A DNA stretch of 64,000 nt, from positions 124,001 through 188,000 of the forward strand of contig JOGW01000002.1 of assembly GCA_000721375.1 (NCBI GenBank), read 5' to 3'. The position numbers and the translations under genes were made by a program. This document shows positions 15,298-23,237 of this stretch, piece after piece (positions within the stretch are counted from its first letter, which is position 1; each line of letters starts with the position of its first letter). This DNA comes from Streptomyces sp. NRRL B-3428. GTDB taxonomy: Bacteria > Actinomycetota > Actinomycetes > Streptomycetales > Streptomycetaceae. Below the pieces are notes generated by a model. It was not told where the DNA came from, searched no databases, and was given only the letters and a program-made list of their open reading frames with translations.

Positions 15298-16733
15298 GAC
15301 CGAGCCTTGAACGCCGCCTTGCGGGCCTCCTTCGCGACCCGCTTGTCCGGGTGAAGCCGACCCATCGCCTCCAGCACATCAGCCGTCGCCGGGTGATCGA
15401 CCCGCCAAGCCGTGTCGAAGAACCCGGCGTGCTGCGCGGCCAACCCCTCCACAAGACCCTGGAGTTCCTCGGAGTTGCCCTCCGCATCCAGCTGCGCGGC
15501 CAACGTGTCGATCGTCAGCCAGAAGATCATCGCCTGGTCGGGCGCCGGTACGTCGGCCGCACCTTGCTCGGTGAGCCACACCCGCGCAAGGCCGCCGAGC
15601 TCAGGGTCCGCGAGCACCTCCCGCAGCGCCGGCTCCGCCGAAGGACCCGCCAAGGAGAGCGCCTGCTGACAGCGCAGCCGCCGCAGCGGTCCGTAGTCGT
15701 CCCTGCCCCGCGCGGCCGCGAGCAACTCCCGTGCCGCGGCGGCAGGTTCGCGCCCCGCGAGCCACAGCTCCGTCTCCGCCTGCGCCGAGGGCTGCGGGAA
15801 CTGCGCGGTCGCGTCCAGCAGGACGTCCGCGCCCTTGTCCGCCAGATCACCGACGGCCGGCGCGTCCACCCCCGCCTCCAGCATCCGCGCCCGGATGCCG
15901 TACAGACCGAGCGGGGTCAGCCGGACCATCCCGTACCGGCTGATGTCCTCGTCCTCCGGAGCGACCGCTACCTCATCACCGGCCTCCGCCATCAGCTCCT
16001 CGTCCACCGGCCGGAATTCGACCAGGCCGATCGGTTCGAGGAGACGGAACTGGTCGTCCAGGCGCATCATCGCGTCCGAGACCTGCTCCAGGATGTCGTC
16101 GGTCGGCTCGCCCATGTCGTCGGGCACGATCATCGACGCGGCCAGCGCGGGCAGCGGTACGGGCTCATCGCCCGGTCCGTCCTCGCTGACCGTCAGGAGA
16201 TACAGATTGCCGAGCACTCCGTCGAGGAACTCGGCCTCCGCCTCGGGATCCCAGCCCAGCGCCTCGAGATCGATCTCGCCGCCCTCGCTGAGCGCGTCCA
16301 CCAGGTCGTCGAGGTCCGGCACGGTGGCATCGGCGAGCACGGTGTCCAGGGCGCCCTGCCAGATGGCCAGGATGTCGGCGGGCCCGCCGGAGGTGATCAG
16401 ACCCAGGTCCTCGCCGGCCCGGGCCGTGCCGTCCGACTCCTCGTCCCCGTCGGTGACCTCGACGAGGCCCGTGTCCACGGCCACCCGCCAGGCCTCGCTC
16501 GCATACGCGTGCCCGTCGTCGTCGTCCGCCAAGAACCCGAGCAGCTCGGCGGCCTGGGGCAGCTGCTCGTCGACCAGTTCACCGCCCGCGCCGACCCGCG
16601 TCTCGGGGCCCGCCCAGCGGGCCAGCCGTACCGCGCGGGTGAGCAGCGGGGCGGCCAGCGCGGCGCGCGCGAGCTCCGCCTCGGGGGCGAGGAGCGCCGG
16701 CGGCAGGGTGGTGCGGTCGGGCGTCGGGCTCAT
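15288..16733 (-). CDS. large acidic conserved hypothetical protein
   Basis: 481 residues, very rich in Asp, Glu, Ala and Leu, mostly helical in appearance, with no membrane segment or signal. The C-terminal third (from about 350) reads as HEAT-like repeats (PLRRLRCQQALSLAG, PALREVLADPELGGLARVWL, ATADVLEAMGRLHPDK). An acidic middle region includes DGDEESDG and VAPEDEDI. ATG 16733 with GAGGAGAG fixes the start; an upstream open extension lacks such a site. I do not recognise a function. It is in a single-gene unit, with tandem repeats just past the stop. Confidence 0.72.
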   Translation of the reverse strand: MSPTPDRTTLPPALLAPEAELARAALAAPLLTRAVRLARWAGPETRVGAGGELVDEQLPQAAELLGFLADDDDGHAYASEAWRVAVDTGLVEVTDGDEESDGTARAGEDLGLITSGGPADILAIWQGALDTVLADATVPDLDDLVDALSEGGEIDLEALGWDPEAEAEFLDGVLGNLYLLTVSEDGPGDEPVPLPALAASMIVPDDMGEPTDDILEQVSDAMMRLDDQFRLLEPIGLVEFRPVDEELMAEAGDEVAVAPEDEDISRYGMVRLTPLGLYGIRARMLEAGVDAPAVGDLADKGADVLLDATAQFPQPSAQAETELWLAGREPAAAARELLAAARGRDDYGPLRRLRCQQALSLAGPSAEPALREVLADPELGGLARVWLTEQGAADVPAPDQAMIFWLTIDTLAAQLDAEGNSEELQGLVEGLAAQHAGFFDTAWRVDHPATADVLEAMGRLHPDKRVAKEARKAAFKARSRA

Positions 16734-16885
16734 GTGCTGGCTCTCCTCGTACGGGGTCCCGTAGACAACGGCGGGCGGCCCCCAGAGTAGACGGATTTCA
16801 CCCCAGACCGGCTGGTTCATGTACCCGTCAGAAGCCGTACACCCACGCAGCCTTGACAACTCCCATGCCCACACAAGAGATTGAC

Positions 16886-16914
16886 GCGCGTAGATCTCCG
16901 CACGTTCTACGCGC
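16886..16914. promoter_or_regulatory. inverted repeat upstream of the secreted nuclease gene
   Basis: Perfect 9-bp arms GCGCGTAGA (16886-16894) and TCTACGCGC (16906-16914) with an 11-nt spacer, in the 268-bp gap before the nuclease. The spacing of about two helical turns between arm centres suits a dimeric repressor. A TTGACA-like sequence (16853-16858, ttgaca) lies upstream. Candidate operator only. Confidence 0.4.
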
Positions 16915-17001
16915 ATAGCGCACCGTCGCACCACTGGATCCATCCGCACCACCCCTGCCGTCGCACCACTCTCGCCAGCCACCCTCATACGGAGAGTCCT
17001 G

Positions 17002-18825
17002 ATGCCGTCTCGCACCCACGTGCTCCCCAAGACCGCCACGGTCGTAGCCATAGCCCTGGCCGCCGGTCTGCTCACCGTCTCCGGCGCGGAAGCCGCCCCG
17101 GTCCGTATCCACGACATCCAGGGCACGACCCGGCTCTCGCCCCTCGAAGGCCAGCAGGTCAGCGAGGTGGAGGGGATCGTCACCGGCGTGCGTGCATACG
17201 GCTCGCGCGGTTTCTGGTTCCAGGACGCGAGCCCGGACGCCGACCCCGCCACCAGCGAGGGCGTCTTCGTCTACACGGGCTCGGTGCCCACCGTGAAGGC
17301 CGGTGACTCGGTACGGGTGTCCGGCACCGTCACGGAGTACATCCCCGGCGGCGCGGGCTCCGGCAACCAGTCCCTGACCCAGATCACCAAGCCCACGGTC
17401 ACCGTGGTCTCCTCCGGCAACGCCCTGCCCGAGGCAGAGACCGTCAACGGCTGGGAGGTCCCGGACCGTTACGCCCCCGAGGGTGACCCCGCAGACGGCA
17501 ACAGCATCAACAAGCTCACTCTGCACCCGCGTTCGTACGCACTCGACTACTACGAATCCCTCGAGGGCATGAACATCGCGATCGGCAGCTCGCGCGTGGT
17601 CGGCGCCACCGACCCCTACGCCGAGCTGTGGGTGACGGTGAAGCCCTGGGAGAACCCGACGGTGCGCGGCGGCGCCCGCTACGGCTCGTACACCTCGCAG
17701 AACACCGGCCGCCTCCAGGTACAGCAGCTGACCCCGCTCGCCGAGAGCCCCTTCCCGAAGGCCGACGTCGGTGACCGCCTCACCGGCCGCACCGAAGGCC
17801 CCCTGGACTTCAACCAGTTCGGCGGCTACACCCTCGCGGCCCGCACGCTGCCCACGGTCGAGAGCCGCGGTCTCACGCCCGAGCGCACCCGCCGCCAGGA
17901 CCGCGACGAGCTGGCCGTGGCCACGTACAACGTGGAGAACCTGGACCCGAAGGACCCGCAGGAGAAGTTCGACGCGCTCGCCAAGGCGGTCGTCGAGAAC
18001 CTCGCGAGCCCCGACATCCTCGCCCTAGAAGAGATCCAGGACGACAACGGCCCGACCAACGACGGCACGGTGACCGCGGGCCAGACGCTCGCCAAGTTCA
18101 CCGAGGCCATCAAGGCCGCGGGCGGGCCTTCGTACGACTGGCGCTCGGTCGACCCCGAGGACAAGAAGGACGGCGGCGAGCCCGGCGGCAACATCCGTCA
18201 GGTCTTCCTCTTCAACCCGGCGCGCGTCTCGTTCACCGACCGTCCGGGCGGCGACGCCACGACGGCCACCGGTGTCGTACGGGACAAGGGCCGCGCGGCG
18301 CTCACCCTCTCCCCCGGCCGGATCGACCCGGCCAACGCGGCCTGGGCGGACAGCCGTAAGCCGCTGGCCGGTGAGTTCACCTTCCGCGGACGCCCGGTCA
18401 TCGTGATCGCCAACCACTTCGGTTCCAAGGGCGGCGACGAGTCCCTGGTCTCGCACCACCAGCCGCCGGTGCGCTCCTCGGAGGCCAAGCGGCTGCTGCA
18501 GGCGCAGGCGGTGAACGCGTTCGTGAAGGACATCCTCAAGGTCCAGCGGGGTGCGGACGTCCTGGTCGTCGGTGACATCAACGACTTCGAGTTCTCCGGC
18601 ACGACGCAGGCCCTCACGGCCGACGGCGCCCTGGAGGCGGGCATCAAGTCGCTGCCGCGCGCCGAGCGCTACTCGTACGTCTACCAGGGCAACTCGCAGG
18701 TCCTCGACCAGATCCTGGTCAGCCCCTCGATCGACGACTACGCGTACGACAGCGTGCACATCAACGCGGAGTTCGCCGACCAGAACAGCGACCACGACCC
18801 GCAGGTGGTCCGCTTCGAGCCGTAG
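17002..18825 (+). CDS. secreted endonuclease/exonuclease/phosphatase family protein
   Basis: 607 residues. A Sec-type signal peptide (PKTATVVAIALAAGLLTVSGAEA, cleavage after about residue 32) is followed by an OB-like beta domain of about 250 residues (VEGIVTGVRAYGSRGFWFQD). From about residue 300 comes an exonuclease/endonuclease/phosphatase domain: ATYNVENLDP, DILALEEIQDDNGP, IANHFGSKGGD, VVGDINDFEFSG and NSDHDPQVVRF. These hold the metal and catalytic Asn, Glu, His and Asp residues. The plan matches large extracellular nucleases of actinomycetes and Vibrio that release nucleotides or phosphate outside the cell. The gene is monocistronic behind a palindrome. Confidence 0.9.
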   Translation: MPSRTHVLPKTATVVAIALAAGLLTVSGAEAAPVRIHDIQGTTRLSPLEGQQVSEVEGIVTGVRAYGSRGFWFQDASPDADPATSEGVFVYTGSVPTVKAGDSVRVSGTVTEYIPGGAGSGNQSLTQITKPTVTVVSSGNALPEAETVNGWEVPDRYAPEGDPADGNSINKLTLHPRSYALDYYESLEGMNIAIGSSRVVGATDPYAELWVTVKPWENPTVRGGARYGSYTSQNTGRLQVQQLTPLAESPFPKADVGDRLTGRTEGPLDFNQFGGYTLAARTLPTVESRGLTPERTRRQDRDELAVATYNVENLDPKDPQEKFDALAKAVVENLASPDILALEEIQDDNGPTNDGTVTAGQTLAKFTEAIKAAGGPSYDWRSVDPEDKKDGGEPGGNIRQVFLFNPARVSFTDRPGGDATTATGVVRDKGRAALTLSPGRIDPANAAWADSRKPLAGEFTFRGRPVIVIANHFGSKGGDESLVSHHQPPVRSSEAKRLLQAQAVNAFVKDILKVQRGADVLVVGDINDFEFSGTTQALTADGALEAGIKSLPRAERYSYVYQGNSQVLDQILVSPSIDDYAYDSVHINAEFADQNSDHDPQVVRFEP

Positions 18826-18839
18826 GTCCGAAGTCCTGG

Positions 18840-18870
18840 TTGACCTCAACCGAGGTTCAGATTCCAGGAT
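18840..18870 (+). promoter_or_regulatory. candidate MerR-type promoter
   Basis: TTGACC (18840-18845) and CAGGAT (18865-18870) are separated by 19 nt, the stretched spacing of MerR-family-controlled promoters. An ACCTC-AACC-GAGGT inverted repeat lies inside the spacer. It sits 40 bp before the start of the monooxygenase-like gene. The controlling MerR protein is not in the window. Confidence 0.45.
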
Positions 18871-18909
18871 GGTGATCACCAACTCGGCTTCGAGCAGCGG
18901 AGGATCACC

Positions 18910-19608
18910 ATGACCATACGGATCGACACCGTCCCGGACCTGGACCGCCCCGGCATCGGCGCCGTGCTCGCCAGCACCTGGGACGTGGGCACGGCCGAGC
19001 GGCAGGACGCCGTGGTCGAGGCGATCAGGAAGACGTGGGAGAGCCGGCCCTGGCCCGTGGACGGGCCGGTCTCCTACAGCGTGCTCAAGGGCACGGACGG
19101 CGCGTCCCTGCTGCATCTGTCGCAGTGGCGCGAACTGTCCGACTACGACACCTTCGTGGACCGGCACCGCACCGAACGCAACACGGAGATCGACGATGCG
19201 GTGCCGGGGATCCAGCGGCTGCGGCTCGACAAGTACGAGCTGTACCGGGGCGCTTCCCGTGATCCGGGGCGGGTGCCGGGGGCGGTGATCACGGTGGAGG
19301 TCGAGTTCGACGGCCCGGACCCCGCCCGTCAGCGGGAGTGGATCGACACCGTCTTCACGGCCCTCGGCTCGGACCCCGCCCCGCATCCGGGCGGGATCTC
19401 CGGCCACTTCCACACCGGCTTCGACGGCACGAAGGTGCTCAACATCGCCCAGTGGGCGAGCGTCCAGGACCACATCGACGCGCTTGCCGGCCCCGGCGAC
19501 GGGGTCGGCTCGGCCACACCCGCGTGGCAGAAGGTGCACAGCTTCCCCGGGGTTGTCGGCGGCGGAGTGCGGCGGTGGCTGCCGGCCGTGAGCCTGAGCG
19601 CGGGGTGA
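18910..19608 (+). CDS. tandem antibiotic-biosynthesis-monooxygenase-like (ABM) domain protein
   Basis: 232 residues with two dimeric alpha-beta-barrel (ABM/Dabb-type) halves. The first has ETWESRP-like KTWESRPWP, then SLLHLSQWRELSDYDTFV; the second has PGAVITVEVEFDGPD, GISGHFHTGFDGTKVLNIAQW and VQDHIDAL. The repeated 'hL.QW.s..dh..' pattern is diagnostic of the family. Some members oxidise quinols or heme without cofactors; this one has no assigned substrate. GGAGG lies right before ATG 18910. A promoter with MerR-type spacing precedes it, so it may respond to a redox-active or drug signal. Confidence 0.78.
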   Translation: MTIRIDTVPDLDRPGIGAVLASTWDVGTAERQDAVVEAIRKTWESRPWPVDGPVSYSVLKGTDGASLLHLSQWRELSDYDTFVDRHRTERNTEIDDAVPGIQRLRLDKYELYRGASRDPGRVPGAVITVEVEFDGPDPARQREWIDTVFTALGSDPAPHPGGISGHFHTGFDGTKVLNIAQWASVQDHIDALAGPGDGVGSATPAWQKVHSFPGVVGGGVRRWLPAVSLSAG

Positions 19609-19654
19609 ACCGGGGCCCGGCGGGGCGCGCGAGGTGCCGTGCGAGACTCGCGGC

Positions 19655-20101
19655 ATGATCCTGCGCCCCGCCACCCGCACAGAACTGCCGGCGGTCCTCG
19701 CCCTGCTCGCCGACGAGGACCAGGTCGTGGACCCCGCGTCGGTCGTGGTGGACGAGGCGTACGAGCGGGCGTTCGCGGCGATCGAGGAGGATCCGCGCAA
19801 CGAGATGCTGGTGCTCGTCGACGACTCCGGGCTCATCGTGGGCTGTGCGCAGCTCACGTACATCCCGGGCCTCGGACAGGGCGGACGCGAGCGGGCGCTC
19901 GTCGAGGCCGTACGGGTACGGGCGGACCGGCGGGGCGGTGGCATCGGCGCGGAGCTGATGGGGCTCGCGGCCGAGCGGGCCCGTACGCGAGGCTGCGCTC
20001 TGATGCAGCTGACCAGCAACAAGCGCCGGAGCCCCGCCCACCGTTTCTATGAGCGGCTCGGTTACGCCCGCAGCCACGAAGGGTTCAAGCTGCGGCTCTG
20101 A
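19655..20101 (+). CDS. GNAT family N-acetyltransferase
   Basis: 148 residues with the GNAT core: N-terminal ILRPATRTELPAVLALL, strand LVLVDDSGLIVGCAQLTYIP, acetyl-CoA loop VRADRRGGGIGAELM and C-terminal NKRRSPAHRFYERLGYARSH. The length fits a single-domain acetyltransferase of the PhnO/AAC-like group. The substrate cannot be read. I chose ATG 19655; an in-frame GTG seven codons earlier is possible, and neither has a strong ribosome site. It ends 4 bp before the end of the convergent SDR gene. Confidence 0.83.
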   Translation: MILRPATRTELPAVLALLADEDQVVDPASVVVDEAYERAFAAIEEDPRNEMLVLVDDSGLIVGCAQLTYIPGLGQGGRERALVEAVRVRADRRGGGIGAELMGLAAERARTRGCALMQLTSNKRRSPAHRFYERLGYARSHEGFKLRL

Positions 20102-20105
20102 CGCG

Positions 20106-20840
20106 TCACAGCAGATGCCCGCCGCCGTCCACCAGGACCACTTCGCCTGTGATGTACGAGGCGTTGGCGAGGTCCGTGATCGTCTCGGCGATGTCCTCGG
20201 CCGTGCCGACCCGGCGCAGCGGCAGCCGAGCCGCCACCTGCTCCATCGCCTCGTCGATCCCGTCGAGACCCTCGTACCACGGTGTCGCGATCATGCCGGG
20301 TGCGACCGCGTTCACCCGGATCTCGGGGCCGAGCTGCTTGGCGAGCAGTCGCGTCATGTGGTTGAGGGCGGCCTTGCTGACGGCGTACGGGATGGAGCTG
20401 CCGCCCGCGTTGATGCCGGCCTGGGACGAGACGTTCACGACGCTGCCGCGGCCGTGGGCGCGCAGATGCGGGACCGCGGCGGTGATGGTGCGCCAGACGC
20501 CGATGACGTTGACCTCGTGGATCTCGCGCCACACCTCGGGGCTCGCGGCGGCGAGATCGGCATGGTCGATGAAGCGGGTGATCCCGGCGTTGTTGACGAG
20601 GATGTCGAGCCGGCCGTACGCGGCCACGGCCTCCTCGACCAGCTGCTCGGCCTGCGTGGCGATATCGGCCTGGACGTAGACCGCGTCCGTGAGTTCGGCC
20701 GCGAGGGCCTTGCCCTCGTCCACGGACCTGGCCGAGTTGACGACCACGCGGATGCCCGCGGCGGCCAGTCTGCGCGCCGTCGCGGCGCCGATCCCCGATG
20801 ACGAACCGGTGACCAGGGCCACCCGCTGTTCCTTGCTCAT
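20106..20840 (-). CDS. SDR family oxidoreductase (FabG-like)
   Basis: 244 residues. TGSSSGIGAATA (cofactor), DILVNNAGIT, NVSSQAGI and PYAVSKAALNH carry the catalytic Ser, Tyr and Lys; VAPGMIATPW and TGEVVLVDGGGHL end it. NSARSVDEG after beta-2 suggests NADP. The start is ATG 20840 with GAAGG 12 nt upstream; a GTG at 20858 is an alternative that adds six residues. The role is not evident from its neighbours. Confidence 0.84.
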   Translation of the reverse strand: MSKEQRVALVTGSSSGIGAATARRLAAAGIRVVVNSARSVDEGKALAAELTDAVYVQADIATQAEQLVEEAVAAYGRLDILVNNAGITRFIDHADLAAASPEVWREIHEVNVIGVWRTITAAVPHLRAHGRGSVVNVSSQAGINAGGSSIPYAVSKAALNHMTRLLAKQLGPEIRVNAVAPGMIATPWYEGLDGIDEAMEQVAARLPLRRVGTAEDIAETITDLANASYITGEVVLVDGGGHLL

Positions 20841-21026
20841 ATGCTGCAGCGCCTTCACTGTTCGGCTCTGCCGCGCCCGTCACCGATCATGCCATCCGGC
20901 CGTCGGCGGGCATGAGCCGCCCGACCCTTGAGACGCACTGGTGCCAACTCGCCCTCGTATGCGCCACTATGACGAGGACTGTCGTCCCCGCCGACGGGGA
21001 TCTCTCGTCCCTTCTTGGAGGCCGCC

Positions 21027-21167
21027 ATGCTGCTGGGCAAAGCCATCTCCACCGGGTACGCCGAGGAAGTGCCGCTCCTGAGCGAGGAGCCGGCCGAGAT
21101 CGAGGGCCGCGTAGAGGGCCGAGTCGAGGAGAGCGCCGAGGCACCGGTCGAGGTTCCCGCCGGATGA
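21027..21167 (+). CDS. 46-residue acidic small protein
   Basis: Too short for many gene finders. ATG 21027 has TTGGAGG 6 nt upstream, and the stop overlaps the next gene's ATG by 4 bp (ATGA). The protein has an N-terminal MLLGKAISTGYAEEVPLLSEE, then Glu/Val/Ala-rich repeats (EGRVEGRVEE). It is translationally coupled to the Cys-rich protein that follows, so the two probably act together. Function unknown. Confidence 0.7.
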   Translation: MLLGKAISTGYAEEVPLLSEEPAEIEGRVEGRVEESAEAPVEVPAG

Positions 21168-21817
21168 GCCGGCGGCTCCCCGAGGAACGCCCCAAGGAGC
21201 CGCCGACCGGTTACAAGATCGCCCACCCGGTGCTGTCGCAGGACGGCACCCGGGCGGGTTTCCTCGGTGTCTCGCTCGGCGCCGCGCTCCCCTACGGCGT
21301 ACTCGACGACGCCGCCTGCGTGTACGGCCGCCGTCACCGCGCACCGCATCGGCGCTGCGACTGCGGCTTCCACTGTGTGCACGCCCGCCAGGACGCCGAG
21401 GCCCTGCTGGCCACGGCGGAGCACCGCAAGGCCGTACTGCTCGAAGTGTCGGTTCTGGGCGCGTACATCCGCTTCGAGCGCGGCTTTCGTTGCGCCCGTC
21501 AGCGGGTGCGGACGATGACGGCAGGTCCGTGTGCGTGCGGCGCGGCGGGCGAGGTGCTCGCGGACGCGGGCTGGGGCCGGCCGGGATGGCGGGCGCTTGA
21601 GAGCGCGTGCGCGCGATGTGCGGGGGTGCGTCAGGCCCTTGCTCCGGCCGCGTTCGAGCGGCTCGCGGGCGAGGGCCTGAAGGTACGGATGCTGCCGGTG
21701 GCGATGACCCCTGCGTACGACGTGCCCGAACTCGTCGCGGAGGCGGCCCTGTTGCAGGCCAGGCTCGACTGGTTCCAGACCCAGCTGGCGCGGATCCAGC
21801 GCGGACCGCGGGGATAG
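21164..21817 (+). CDS. conserved protein with cysteine clusters, probable metal-binding
   Basis: 217 residues. Two cysteine groups, CDCGFHC (about residues 65-71) and CACGAAGE with later CARCAGV (about 122-154), look like one or two zinc or iron sites; histidines flank the first (RHRAPHRRCDCGFHCVHA). The C-terminal 50 residues form a likely coiled helix (LVAEAALLQARLDWFQTQLARIQ). The ATG at 21164 overlaps the stop of the 46-residue gene. I recognise it as an actinomycete conserved protein without known function. Confidence 0.72.
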   Translation: MSRRLPEERPKEPPTGYKIAHPVLSQDGTRAGFLGVSLGAALPYGVLDDAACVYGRRHRAPHRRCDCGFHCVHARQDAEALLATAEHRKAVLLEVSVLGAYIRFERGFRCARQRVRTMTAGPCACGAAGEVLADAGWGRPGWRALESACARCAGVRQALAPAAFERLAGEGLKVRMLPVAMTPAYDVPELVAEAALLQARLDWFQTQLARIQRGPRG

Positions 21818-21871
21818 ACCGCCCTCGGGCGGGTACCCGGGACCGTCCCGACAGCTTGGGAGGCGGGACAG

Positions 21872-22162
21872 ATGAAGGACAGGACACAGGCACTGCAGGG
21901 CAAGGCGTCCGGCGCCAAGGATCAGGCGATGACAAAGGCGGCACAGGCCGGCGACCGGCTCAAGGACGCCACCACGCAGGTGCAGGGCCGCGCCACCGAC
22001 GCCGCGCACCGGGTGCAGGAGAGCACCCCGCAGCCGGTGCTCGACGCGGCGGCCACCGTGGCCAAGACGGGCAGGCGGCATCCCGGGCCGCTGCTTGCCG
22101 TCGGCGCGGGCGCTCTGCTCGCCGTGGGCGTCCTGCGCAAGCGGCGCAACGGCCGGGGGTAG
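21872..22162 (+). CDS. small membrane-associated protein (YtxH/DUF3618-like)
   Basis: 96 residues. An N-terminal amphipathic, Ala/Gln/Lys-rich helix (about 1-60, with repeats such as KASGAKDQAM, GRATDAAHRVQ) precedes one transmembrane helix (about 73-90, LLAVGAGALLAVGVL) and a basic RKRRNGRG tail. The plan resembles DUF3618/YtxH stress-type proteins with a long peripheral helix and a membrane anchor. A GGGAGG-type site lies before ATG 21872. Ends just before a strong terminator. Confidence 0.68.
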   Translation: MKDRTQALQGKASGAKDQAMTKAAQAGDRLKDATTQVQGRATDAAHRVQESTPQPVLDAAATVAKTGRRHPGPLLAVGAGALLAVGVLRKRRNGRG

Positions 22163-22184
22163 CGCGGCTGTTGAGCCGGGGTGA

Positions 22185-22223
22185 GGGTGAGGTGCGGCCC
22201 ACCGCACGGGCCGCACCTCACCC
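22185..22223 (+). terminator. strong hairpin terminator
   Basis: Perfect 16-bp inverted repeat, arms 22185-22200 and 22208-22223, loop ACCGCAC, 22 bp beyond the small membrane gene. No T tract. Confidence 0.82.
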
Positions 22224-22242
22224 GCGCACGCCCCGGCCCCGC

Positions 22243-22273
22243 TTGACTGATTAGAAGCTCTCGCCTCTACCTT
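22243..22273 (+). promoter_or_regulatory. candidate promoter of the dapA-like gene
   Basis: TTGACT (22243-22248), 19 nt, TACCTT (22268-22273). The start would fall near 22281, six bases before a GTG (22287) that is in frame with the dapA-like gene, so a nearly leaderless start there is possible. The spacing is long. Confidence 0.35.
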
Positions 22274-22322
22274 GAAGTAGATTTAAGTGGAGCTTCACGG
22301 TCAACCGACCGACACTTCTGCC

Positions 22323-23237
22323 ATGACCTCACCGACGCGGACGACGCCCCGCACCCCCGCGCCCTTCGGCCGCGCCCTGTGCGCGATGATCACGCCCTTC
22401 GACGCCACGGGCGCCCTCGACCTGGACGGAGCGCGGAAGCTGGCCACGCGGCTGGTCGACGAGGGCTGCGACGGCCTGGTCCTGTCCGGCACCACCGGCG
22501 AGTCACCGACCACCTCGGACGAGGAGAAGTCCGCCCTGATCCGGGCCGTGCGCGAGGCGATCGGCGACGACGGGACGATCGTCGCGGGCGTCGGCACCGC
22601 GGACACCCGGCACACCCTCCGCCTCGCCCACGAGGCCGAACAGGCGGGCGCGGACGGCCTGTTGGTGGTCTCCCCGTACTACAGCCGACCGCCGCAGGAC
22701 GCGCTCGAAGCGCACTTCCGTGAGATCGCGGACGGTACGGACCTGCCCGTGATGCTGTACGACATCCCGGGCCGCACCGGCACCCGTATCGAACCGGACA
22801 CCATGCTCCGGCTCGCCGCCCACGACCGGATCGTCGCGGTCAAGGACTGCGCCTACGACCTGCTCGGCAGCTCGAAGGTGATCGCCGAGAGCGGCCTCGC
22901 GTACTACGCGGGCTGCGAGGAGTGGATCCTGCCGCTGTACGCGGTGGGCGGCGCGGGCTTCGTCTCGACGGTCGCCAATGTGGCGCCCCGCCCGCTGCGT
23001 TCGCTCCTCGACGCGTACGACGACGGCGACACCGCACGCGCCACGGCCCTCCACCAGCAGGCGCTCCCCCTGATCGAGCGCATGATGGCGGACGGCCTGC
23101 CGGGCACGGTCACGGCGAAGGCCCTGCTCACGGAACTCGGCCTGCCGGCAGGTCCGGTACGTGCGCCGCTGCTGCCCGCGGACCCGGAGCGGGTCCGCGG
23201 GCTGAGGGCGGCGTACGAGGTGGGGGTCAGCGGGTAG
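22323..23237 (+). CDS. dapA: 4-hydroxy-tetrahydrodipicolinate synthase family protein
   Basis: 304 residues of the DHDPS/NAL lyase family. LSGTTGESPTTSDEEK carries the conserved Thr-Thr pair, SPYYSRPPQDAL the tyrosine region, YDIPGRTGTRI the binding-loop arginine, and AVKDCAYDL the Schiff-base lysine. These fit a true DapA that condenses pyruvate and aspartate semialdehyde in lysine/DAP synthesis. It stands apart from other lysine genes, although dapD is 5.3 kb away, and Streptomyces usually carries paralogues, so another aldolase activity is possible. Start choice is uncertain: ATG 22323 lacks a good ribosome site, and GTG 22287 is in frame. Its last 11 bp overlap the end of the convergent gene. 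Confidence 0.82.
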   Translation: MTSPTRTTPRTPAPFGRALCAMITPFDATGALDLDGARKLATRLVDEGCDGLVLSGTTGESPTTSDEEKSALIRAVREAIGDDGTIVAGVGTADTRHTLRLAHEAEQAGADGLLVVSPYYSRPPQDALEAHFREIADGTDLPVMLYDIPGRTGTRIEPDTMLRLAAHDRIVAVKDCAYDLLGSSKVIAESGLAYYAGCEEWILPLYAVGGAGFVSTVANVAPRPLRSLLDAYDDGDTARATALHQQALPLIERMMADGLPGTVTAKALLTELGLPAGPVRAPLLPADPERVRGLRAAYEVGVSG

